Positions 30,111 through 38,190 of a stretch of 38,190 nt of DNA are shown here, piece after piece. Source of the DNA: Chara braunii. Taxonomy: Eukaryota > Streptophyta > Charophyceae > Charales > Characeae. The notes beneath the pieces were generated by a model that was not told the origin of the DNA, ran no database searches, and worked only from the letters and a program-made list of their open reading frames with translations. The DNA is taken from assembly GCA_003427395.1 (NCBI GenBank), contig BFEA01000160.1, positions 927,508 to 965,697 of the forward strand, read 5' to 3'. How positions within the stretch are numbered: the stretch's first letter is position 1; each line of letters opens with the position of its first letter. A program made the translations under genes and the position numbers.

Positions 30111-30444
30111 GTTATTTCCCTAGCAGGCCAATAGCACCCCGTTCAGTGACACGTGACAGGGTGCTTGATCTCCTCCCGGCAAGTCTCCTTGGGGGACCTT
30201 GGAACCTTAGTCAGGGTATAGCGAACCCTGTTGCCAACGATCGCTAAGCACCAGTCCCGCTTGATACCTGCCTAGGTGTGTGTGTGTGGTCGAGGTTGAG
30301 TGTTCTGTCTTTTTTAGTATACCCTGTCAGTGGGTGGGTCCCCGTACAACGGTCGTGAGTGCCAGAAAAGAAAATAGAATGGGACCCTTGCTCGCAAAAC
30401 TCGGTGCGCAGTGACATTTAGGGCCTATAAAACCAGGATCGGAG
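30111..30444. other. Unassigned stretch with inverted repeats
   Basis: AGCACCC pairs with GGGTGCT (about 30131-30164), and CAGGGT with ACCCTG (about 30213-30231). Neither has other copies that I noticed. No gene. Confidence 0.4.
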
Positions 30445-30810
30445 GTGGTGGTGGTTAGAAAAAAAAAAAAAAAAGGTTTGGGTGTGGTGCGGCGACCTAC
30501 CGTTCACCTCAACACAAGTTTGGTGACATGCCCTTACAAACTGGATGTAGGGCAAGAGGGACCCACCGGTAACCTATGCATAACAAATGAGAAGGTCTTT
30601 TATTCCTGCCAAATGAAATTTGAATTTCCAGCACCTCTCCTGACCCGAGACCTCCAGCACCTCTCCTGGCTCGAGACCTCGTTCGACGCCCCCACTAGCT
30701 CAAGCAAAGATTTTGTCAAGGTTGGCTCACCTTTCAAATTTGACGTTGTTCCCTACGCATTTAAGAATGTCACTCACAAATCAAGAAACCATTTTTTAGA
30801 GGAGTGGTAA
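30445..30810 (+). CDS. 121-codon open frame, unrecognised
   Basis: The first codons cross an A15 run (MVVVRKKKKK), so the true start, if any, is later. The following region has more balanced composition than most frames here, with Cys, Phe, Asp and Asn-Val spread through it. It includes a tandem duplication of about 27 bp (30630-30680, CCAGCACCTCTCCTG twice). No domain recognised. It stops at 30810. It could be an exon or relic; downstream CTGATTTCAG (about 30880-30889) looks like a branch point and acceptor. Confidence 0.25.
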   Translation: MVVVRKKKKKGLGVVRRPTVHLNTSLVTCPYKLDVGQEGPTGNLCITNEKVFYSCQMKFEFPAPLLTRDLQHLSWLETSFDAPTSSSKDFVKVGSPFKFDVVPYAFKNVTHKSRNHFLEEW

Positions 30811-30964
30811 GGTAATTGCACTCCTCATCTTGGTATGCAACAATTGAACGAAATATATTCACATTAGGATTTTTTCAACTGATTTCAGGAGGTGTGATTT
30901 CAGTCTCACTACACCCAAGTCCAACCATAATTGTAATTTCAGGAACAATCAGGAAAATACTCGT

Positions 30965-31273
30965 GTGAGTATGCCCTCCTCTTGCAATTCAGTTATTCGT
31001 CGAATGGTTGCACCTCGCCCGGCATGGCACGATAGCTCTAGCATCCACCTCACCCCACATCAACCCACCTCATTCGATCCTTTGTCTGTATTTCGTCAGG
31101 CCAACAAGCAAGTCATAATACCCCAGGTTCTTGTAAGATTACACAATGATAGCACCACTCTGCCGAGGCAGTTGCATAACAGATTGCCCCTAGATGCAGC
31201 TGTAGAATGCGATAGCGACATACCTCATTATTGCTATATGCGTCTGTTGAGGACATACTTACACTATCGATGA
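30965..31273 (+). CDS. 102-codon open frame, unrecognised
   Basis: Begins at ATG 76 bp after the acceptor-like CTGATTTCAG. It is basic and Pro/His/Ser-rich, with no known motif. A second acceptor-like site (TTTTTTCACCTCTTTGTAG, about 31365-31383) follows the stop. The sequence around the two acceptors is itself duplicated (CACA(C/T)TAGGA(C/T)TTTTTTCA). The pair of frames could be exons of one gene, but splicing evidence is absent. Confidence 0.25.
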   Translation: MSMPSSCNSVIRRMVAPRPAWHDSSSIHLTPHQPTSFDPLSVFRQANKQVIIPQVLVRLHNDSTTLPRQLHNRLPLDAAVECDSDIPHYCYMRLLRTYLHYR

Positions 31274-31584
31274 AACCTTCCTCTCAGAGCACCGTACAGC
31301 GGCCCAATTTCGTTCGGGAAGTTGTAGCGTGTGAGGCTTCCCTCTGGGCATACTCACACTAGGACTTTTTTCACCTCTTTGTAGACGTAATTGAAATCAG
31401 GTGTATCCGGGCTGGATCGAAAAGCGGTCATATGTATCCAAGAAAGTCTCGTTATGAGTATGTACTCAGAGTGTTGCACCACGACCTATTATTCACCTTC
31501 ACCTTTGGTAATTTAACGGGGTAAATTGATATGCTAATAAAACTTGAATAACACAAATACACAAAAGAAAGGTTCCCGACGGGG

Positions 31585-31800
31585 CTCTTAGCACAATCAT
31601 AGCATGAACATAGCATAAACATAACACCGACATAGCACTTATATAGCACAGACATAGCACAGACGTAGCACAATCATACAAAACGGATGTTCCTTGTGTG
31701 GCTCTTAGCACAAACACATAGTACAAACATTATGCACACATATTATGTACAAACATATAACACGAACCTTGAACACAAACATATATCACAACACATAGGA
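31585..31800. repeat. ACATAGCAC-type short tandem repeats in two arrays
   Basis: Degenerate 10-12 bp units (ACATAGCACAG and variants) fill about 31600-31675 and, less regularly, 31700-31795. Each array is preceded by GGCTCTTAGCACAA, so the array and its leader were duplicated together. The minus frames over them are Cys/Tyr/Val-rich artefacts. Confidence 0.8.
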
Positions 31801-32482
31801 GGCTAAGAGTCTGCTTTTTCTGTGTTAACTCGCCGGTATTAATGTGTTGTTGCGAATCCAATCTTTGGAAAGGAGCGCGAGTTTCATGGTCTCAGGTTGT
31901 GCTATATGTGTGCTAAGTAAGTTACAATGTTACAGGTAGTCGTTTTGCAGACCAGGTACATATGAGCTTAGCATAGCTTCTAACCAAGCTTCGCTATCAG
32001 GTGCAGCCCTTCGGGGTCATTACCTTGAGTGTTTTTCTTCTTCCTTTTTCTTTTTCTTTCTTTCATCGCTTGACCGGTTTATAATGGTCAGTCTATCAAT
32101 GAATCGACCCATCTCCAGTCCTCACAGCTCCCCTTTAACCGATAGATCGGTCGATCAAGCTTTCACCACTAGGCGAGCTGGAAGGGGTGATGTCTAGGTA
32201 AGAGCTCAAAAGGGGGGGATGTATGGTCGAGGGTGGGGTGACTTTGTCAGGGGAGCGTCGGGTCAGAAGATGCGGGGAGATGGGGTTGGGTGGACTTGGT
32301 TTGGGTTACTGGGGGTGAGGGGAGGGGTTTTCGTATGGAGGGAAAGGAAGGGTTTGTGTTGGTCAGGGACGAAGGAGGGAAAAAGAAGGAGAGAGGCTAT
32401 GTTGTGGAGGGGGAAAAGAGAGAGATGATTAACAACACACACAATTTACAGGTCACTTTCAGCCGCTTCATGTCCCCACCAA
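31801..32482. other. Unassigned stretch
   Basis: No gene. A pyrimidine tract lies at 32036-32064. It is followed by an imperfect inverted repeat (GCTTGACCG at 32068 against CGGTCGATCAAGC ending 32160). 32200-32430 is G-rich, and its frames have no recognisable features. Confidence 0.45.
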
Positions 32483-33320
32483 ATGGCTGGATGGGGGTAC
32501 TCGAAACCCCTTTCAGAAGCTTCATCCACTTCAGCGGTTTCAGGTCCCCATCTGAAATTATTGAAATGACCTGAAGTGGCTGAAGCTTCTGAAAGGGGTT
32601 TCAGGTACCCACATCCAAATGGTTGGATGGGGGTACCCGTAACCTCTTTCAGAAGTTTCAGCCACTTCAGCAGTTTCAGGTCCCCACCTGAAATTCCTGA
32701 AATGACATGAAGTGGTTGAAGCTTCTGAAAGGGGTTTCAGGTACCTCCATCCAAATGGTTGGATGTGGGTACCCGAAACCCCTTTCAGAAGCTTCGGCCA
32801 CTTCAGCGGTTTCAGGTCCCCATCTGAAATTCCTGAAATGACCTGAAGTGGCTGAAGCTTCTGAAAGAGGTTTATCCAAATTCAGAAGTTTTGGCCACTT
32901 CAACAGTTTTAGGTCCCCATCTGAAATTCCTGAAATGACCTGAAGTGGTTGAAGCTTCTGAAAGGGGTTTCGGGTACCCTCATCCAAATGGTTGTATGGG
33001 GTACCTGAAACCCCTTTCAGAAGCTTCAGCCACTTCAGCGGTTTCAGGTACCCCCATCTAAATAGTTGGATGGGGGTACCTGAAACCCCTTTCATAAACT
33101 TCAGTCACTTCAGAGGTTTCAGGTCCCTACCTGAAATTCTTGAAATGACCTGAAGTGGTTGAAGCTTCTGAAAGGGGTTTCAGGTACCCCAATCCAACCA
33201 TTTGGATAGGGGTACCTAAAACTCCTTTCAGAAGTTTCAGCCACTTCAGGTCATTACGACGGTTTCAGGTCCCCACCTGAAATTCCTAAAATGACCTGAA
33301 ATGGCTGAAAAAACAGGCAA
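32483..33320. repeat. Palindromic ~136 bp satellite, about six units
   Basis: Each unit is itself an inverted repeat. CCCCTTTCAGAAGCTTCAGC and CACTTCA on one side pair with TGAAGTGG and CTGAAGCTTCTGAAAGGGG on the other, around a TTTCAGGTCCCC...CCTGAAAT centre. Units start near 32510, 32645, 32783, 32878 (truncated), 33017, 33090 and 33223. Joints contain GGTACC and CATCCAAATGGTTGGATG, another palindrome. A 139-codon minus frame (33095-32676) is a by-product. The block ends near an A13 run at 33320. Confidence 0.92.
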
Positions 33321-34984
33321 AAAAAAAAAAAGACATAAAACTTGTCCTCGAAACTACCCGAAACTTCTGAAATGACCTAAAGTGACTTCAGACCATTTCA
33401 GTGGTTTCAGACCACTTCATAATCTTTCATTCTGAAATCTCAGGTGGTCGTTAACCATTAGCGGGAAAATGTTGCATTTATGGGAAGGGAGGGGGAGGGA
33501 GATGAAAGGAAGGGTCGCGGGGAGAGGATGAGTGCTCTCGATGGCGGGGACATTGGGGGGGAAATGGGGGGTGGAGGGGTGAAATTAATATTTCTTCATC
33601 CTAATCGCATGTTTTCATGCCCCTCCGAGACTCGTTCTTCCCGCCTACTCCACAACCGAATAATCCGCACTCATACACCCCATGTCCTTTTCTAGTTCTA
33701 TTTTCCCCAATCTCGACAAATAGCTTGCATCCATTACCCCAGTTCGTATTTCTGTTTTTTTTCAGGAGAAGAGGTGGGGCGGTGTATGGTCATATTTTGC
33801 AACAGATTAATTAATGGATGACGAATCCAATCGAGCAATTGATGAAGAACTGGTTTGTTGATTGATTAACCAATTATCAATAATTGAAATGCTAAATCAA
33901 TCCACTTGTGTCGACTGATCAAATGATGGTTGATTTAAAGGACAATCCCCTTGTGCACCATAGACAAATCCAAGGGGGTAGGGGGAAATGCGGCACCCCA
34001 ACAACCTAAAACTTGGGGTGTTTTTTGGTCGTCAGTCGCGATCGAGAAAAGAGATGCCACTTCCCTATAATTACCAATATGAAAACAATAATGAATGGAT
34101 TAGTGAGGAGAAGGCTCAAATCCTTTGGAGGAAGGGAGAAAGAGAGGGAGGGAAGGGAGTAAGGGAGAGTGGAAGGGGGATCATGGGAAGGGGAGGGGGG
34201 CAAAGTGGGAGGGAAGAGGGGTGGTGCGCTCGAAGACGGGGAAAGAGGTTGGGGGAGAAAGGGCGAGGTGACAAAGAGAAAGGGGAGGGGCGATGCACAG
34301 AAATGAAAAGGGGGAAAAAAAATAGGAAGTGATTTGCTTATGGTTACTGCTAGAAATAACTGCGGACGCGGGGGGGAAAGGATCGGGGGTGGGAGGAGTC
34401 CTTTTATTGGGGAATTATTTATGATTACAGTTAAAAGGGTCAAGTGGTCTGTCAGGTGGGTTTTTCTTACCGAATGTCTCTACATTTCACCTTATTTGTA
34501 TGACATTTTTGTCAAAATGTTCCTGGCAGCCAGGACCGCTAGATGCATGATCTATAATTGGTTATGCCATCATCTAGATTCACTCAAACAAATGAATGTC
34601 ATGCAGGTGATTGAAAAGGATAAAACTAATGCTTGGGGTAGAGGCTAAGGACTAACATCAACGTTTTTTTATGGTCGTCCTTTGGTTTCTTCCCAATTAA
34701 AACTTACGATCATGCACCATCAGAAAGGGGGCATTAGACAAAAAAGGAGGCATTCTTATTTTTTTAGTTGATATTCCAGTTATAACAACAGCAAGAAGAA
34801 AAAATATGAGAATAACATTTTGATAACTAATTTTCAGCGGTATATATACATGCAACTTCCACGTCTCTGGATCTCGCTTTTCAACATATTCGCTTTCATT
34901 CCTTGACCCCTCTTCCCATATACCTGCCCTTCATAAAAGAAGACAGGAAGACACCGTAGGCTTGCTTAATGAGAACGTCAAAAA
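33321..34984. other. Unassigned stretch with polypurine tract
   Basis: 33321-33440 is a decayed extension of the satellite (CTGAAATGACCT-type words). 34120-34330 is a GGGA-rich polypurine tract that opens long frames on both strands; none has recognisable content. TTAATTGATTG-like AT-rich repeats occur near 33810-33930. No gene can be supported. Confidence 0.45.
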
Positions 34985-35400
34985 ATTATTCCTTTTCCTT
35001 TTCCCTTTGTTTGTTTTTCTCTTCCTTTTTCTTTCATGATCGCTTCCTCTCCTCTCTCCTCCTTTGTCATAATCAGAGGGGTAAAGGTGAAAGCGCATAT
35101 TGCTCAGGTTCCTTTGTAGCCTTCTTTCTTCTTCTTGTTACCACCCTCCTTCTTGCCAGTTTCCTTCCCCTTTTCTTGCCTAAGGGTTACTTACAACGAT
35201 GGTCGTTGGCTTCTCGTCCTCCTCCTTTTTTTTTTTTTTTTCTTCTTCGTCTTTTTGTTCTTATTATTATTATTATTATTTTATTTTATTTTTTTTCTTC
35301 CTCGTCCTCCTTCTCCTTCTCCTTTTCCTTCTTCTTCTTGTTTCTCTTCTTCTTCTTCTTCTTCTTTTTTCGCTGTTGTTGCTATTGTTGCTATTAGTTT
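34985..35400. repeat. Pyrimidine-rich low-complexity tract
   Basis: TTC/TCC/TTTTC-rich, with short TTC and ATT microsatellites (35262-35282, 35343-35368). All three plus frames are open, giving Phe/Ser/Leu-rich artefacts. 35401-35713 shows nothing assignable. Confidence 0.85.
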
Positions 35401-35713
35401 TGCTACTTGATTTTCCTGGGTAGGGAATTATCTGTTGATGGATCACAAACTAAGAAAAGATAGGGTTGATGCAGGTAGAAGGTTTCTCATCATGAAGAAG
35501 ATATAGTTGTAGATTACATTTTTGTGGGAAAAAAAAGGTCTGGAGTAGAGAAAGTTCGTAGGATTGGAATGTGATTTTTTCCGGGTAGAGAAACTGGCTT
35601 TTAGCGGCTGTTGAGAGGTCATACAAAAGGCGGGGATTTACAGGTTGAACTCCGTTGTATGACAAAAGGTGACTCAACCCTTACATAGAGAAGCATTAAT
35701 TAACACCAATATA

Positions 35714-35721
35714 GTTACAGG
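35714..35721. repeat. Left target-site duplication
   Basis: GTTACAGG directly precedes the element; ATTACAGG directly follows it at 36487-36494. Seven of eight bases agree, as expected for an old hAT insertion. Confidence 0.7.
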
Positions 35722-36486
35722 CAGGGTTGCCAGGCCGAATGTACGGAGGCTCGTAAGCTGACCCCCAAACGTTTGAGCGTTCGGGTCCCCGTACGGGGTC
35801 CAAACCTGAAGGGGTTCGGACCCCGCAAAAAAATGTTTTGACACCTAAATATTATTATGTTTTTCCGAATTGTTTTTTTGTGTATTCTTTGTGATGTAAG
35901 GTATCTCCCTCCTAATTTTGACGCCATTCTGTTCATCCGAAACAAATTGAAAAATCGGCAAAGATGGTGGTGTCAAAACTTTCTTGCCAACTCACTAATT
36001 TGTTTTTTTTTCTCTTTTCACTTTTTTTTTAGGGGGGGGGGGGGGGCATGAAAACAATTATTAGTTTTTTAAATTTTATTTGTAGATCTCTATTATGTAA
36101 AATACACATATATAATTTTTCATTGCATTTGTCACAATAAAAAAAACATGAAAAATCGCCAAAGATGGCGGTGTCAAAAATGTGCTTCCTGACTTGATAA
36201 TTTCATTCTCGTTTTATTTTTTGTAATTTTTATTATTATTATTTATTTATAGTATTTGATTTTTATCTCAAATTTGGTAAGGAATTTTGATGTAATGTTG
36301 AGGCAAATGTTGTTTATTTTATTCGTCTGCATAACATATATTTTTTTCAGTTTTGTTTTAATTCGTTTTGTTTTTTTTGTTTGGGGTCCGCGTTTGGCCG
36401 AACGGCCGAACACGTCGAGAGTGGGTGCCGAACGTTCGGACGTTCGGGTTCGGCCGTTCGGCCCGTCCCGAACATCGGCAACCTTG
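35722..36486. mobile_element. hAT-like non-autonomous transposon, 765 bp
   Basis: Terminal inverted repeats are CAGGGTTGCC (35722-35731) and GGCAACCTTG (36477-36486), nine of ten matching, flanked by an 8 bp target duplication. hAT elements make 8 bp duplications and often begin CAGGG or similar. Subterminal regions are full of CCGAAC/GTTCGG words, especially 36390-36475, which fits typical hAT transposase-binding repeats. Inside, a GATGG(T/C)GGTGTCAAAA segment occurs twice (about 35963 and 36163) and once inverted (about 35836). A G14 run lies near 36033-36046. No transposase frame is present. Confidence 0.8.
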
Positions 36487-36629
36487 ATTACAGGTGGTAT
36501 ATAATAATTCCAAATAATATGTATTTTTTTTACTTGTGAATGAAATAAGAAAAGTGAGTCTCATTTGAAAGGATGGGAGTCCTGAGACTTATAACCATAA
36601 GACTGTAAATCACATGTAAAGACTTCACC

Positions 36630-37200
36630 ACCTTTAGGGTCTAGGATTTAGGGTTTAGGAACCAAGAATGTACTAACCTGGACGATAAGCCCGAGTGCTC
36701 AAGGGTGTCCATATAGGGTAAGAGGGTTTTTAGGTATAGTCCTCTGAAAAATATGATGGCCTTTATGGTTAAGTGTAGACAGTTTAGGGTTTGGAATTTA
36801 GGCCACCATAAATAAAAAGGTCACTAGGGTAAGCCTAGGTGCACCTTCCTTGACAGGTTTATGATAGGAGATTTTAGGCCACTTAAAAAAATGCTCTGGG
36901 CTTTGCGATGTGTCAAGAGAGATATGGTTTAACTGTTTATACCAATAAAAACACACTAGTCTTAAAACACTAGTATTTTTGTTGGTTCGGAAAATAGTGG
37001 GTCTCCGAGTTTTCAGGTGGCCGAAACGAAACAACGGTCGCGATCAGATTTATCAATAGCAACCGTTGTTGGGCCCGATCTCCTAAAGGTTCAGGACTAG
37101 GCTAAAACTTGTTGAAACCGGACGACAAAGGTACTAGCGAGTTAAGGGCAAGCCAAGGTGCACTTGGCTGTTGGTTTAGGGTAAAAAGGTTTAGTACTTT
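36630..37200. repeat. Degenerate TTTAGGG-like words
   Basis: TTTAGGGT or close variants occur at about 36631-36658, 36711-36735, 36780-36800 and 37176-37190, irregularly spaced. They resemble the plant-type telomere unit but never form a run of more than about two units. No gene in the stretch. Confidence 0.35.
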
Positions 37201-37449
37201 CTTTTTCTTTTTCTTTTTTAAGCATATGCAGGTTGAGTTTTCGACATGCCCTACCCTGACGGGTAATGTTATAATCACGCTCCCACGACACACCCAAGGC
37301 AGAGCGAGGCATTGCAAGGCAGAAAAATTCCAATGGCACGACAAGGTTTCTCGTCGCTAAAAGGGTTTCGTAACCTTGTGAGGCAAGATTCTCCTTTCGA
37401 AATAATGAACATTTATGGGCTAAGGGAGGGAGATCCTTTCACCCAGCTC

Positions 37450-37780
37450 ACATAATAACACCTTGTGATGTGCTTCGAGTCTTCTTTTTTCACTTTAGGA
37501 TAACTCTACCATACAACCCACATAATGTCATCTAGTCCACAATATGGACGATAGTACCATACAAGCAGACCGTCCAATATCATCGGTACCTCATAATATC
37601 ACCTAACCCACACAACAACATCCACCTGTGTACTTTTTTTTTGTGCTTTGTGAGCATGGTACTGCCCAGTCCACATAGTATCAAGTCCACTGAGTATGAA
37701 ATGCCCTACAGAATACCTTGTAGCCAGAGCACCCGGTCCACATCATACCGCCCTACCCACATACTATCTAGTATAAACCA
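37450..37780. repeat. Degenerate ~30-50 bp repeats with CCACATARTATC words
   Basis: CCCACATAATGTCATCTAG, CCACATAGTATCAAG and CCCACATACTATCTAG recur with CAGTCCACA-type joins. Period is irregular. The 77-codon frame over it has no recognisable content. Confidence 0.5.
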
Positions 37781-38190
37781 TCCCTTTACTGTTAAAATCG
37801 CTAGCGTCACAAATCTGAAATTCGGGCCGGCGCGGTCATACCGGCCCAAGGCCTGGATCGTCGGAAAATTGTAACAGATCTAACATCCGGGTCATCGTAG
37901 TCCTACTCAAGTGACGTCTAAGATCACATATAAAATGTAACAAATCTGCGATATGGGTCAGTGCCAGATCTAACGTCGTGGTCTCGGATCGACGTGGTCT
38001 TAAGATTGTAAGACCGCGTCCGAATGGAGGCCGTCGGTATGGTGGGGCCCGACGGCCCAGATCCCACCACGACTTTTCCAGTTTCAACGCGTAAGTTAGA
38101 GAGAAGAGGACAACAAACGAGGGGCTGTGACAGACCTTTCTTTGTTTCGTGGATGTTTTGCTGGCTTGTGATGGGGTGTGAACCGACAGT
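37781..38190. other. Right end of window
   Basis: Two short similar segments share GTAACA(A/G)ATCT...GGGTCA (about 37870 and 37938). GGCCGTCGGTATGG...CCGACGGCC forms an inverted repeat at about 38028-38056. No gene is visible. Confidence 0.4.

Noticed and set aside
32676-33095. 139-codon minus frame in the palindromic satellite
   Set aside because: Repeats of the satellite unit; the peptide simply repeats the 136 bp monomer with frame changes.
34116-34443. Pro/Ser-rich or Gly/Arg-rich proteins over the polypurine tract
   Set aside because: Frames are open on both strands only because stops are rare in GGGA-rich DNA.
36630-36800. Interstitial telomere array
   Set aside because: The TTTAGGG-like words are too few and irregular to call an array; listed only as degenerate words.

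Overview
The window looks like nuclear DNA of a repeat-rich eukaryote that I cannot name. The evidence is long pure ATT, GA and GT microsatellites, GT-AG-type splice-donor-like sites, scaffold Ns, a hAT-type non-autonomous transposon, and the absence of any dense, long, ribosome-site-led gene set. No protein family could be recognised. The longest open frames are 268 codons or fewer. Several pairs of homologous frames differ mainly by replacement changes, so most frames look non-coding.

Layout. 1-2990: relics of dispersed repeats R1 and R3 plus microsatellites. 2993-4165: small hairpins and a ~71 bp minisatellite with higher-order order. 4655-12855 and 13353-21110: two direct copies of one ~8 kb element, both apparently non-coding and built in the same order: module A (TATA-like box), module B (321 bp unit, three copies versus one), a ~122 bp array (six versus seven units), eight hairpins with a shared loop, module D, and a GC-rich module E with ~181 bp hairpin units. 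Both copies end in the same palindrome. 21360-22320 and 28880-30110: two shorter copies of the A-B part on the opposite strand. 22320-28700: purine/GT-rich DNA with more R1, R2 and R3 copies. 30111-35700: unrecognised sequence, short tandem repeats, a palindromic satellite and low-complexity tracts. 35722-36486: a hAT-like element with an 8 bp target duplication. 36487-38190: degenerate repeats.

The most interesting signal is a recurring design. The 8 kb element and its flanks carry several tandem families of small hairpins. In each family the apical sequence is conserved while the lower stem differs from site to site yet still pairs. The clearest family (8100-8785 and 16501-17186) has 16 members around the core CATTCACAGTAGAAACAATG, with stems such as CTAGG/CCTAG, CCTGAG/CTCAGG and GGCTAA/TTAGCC. 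This suggests selection on, or a copying mechanism that produces, folded DNA or RNA instead of protein. I did not recognise it as a named element; that is a statement about my recall, not a database result.
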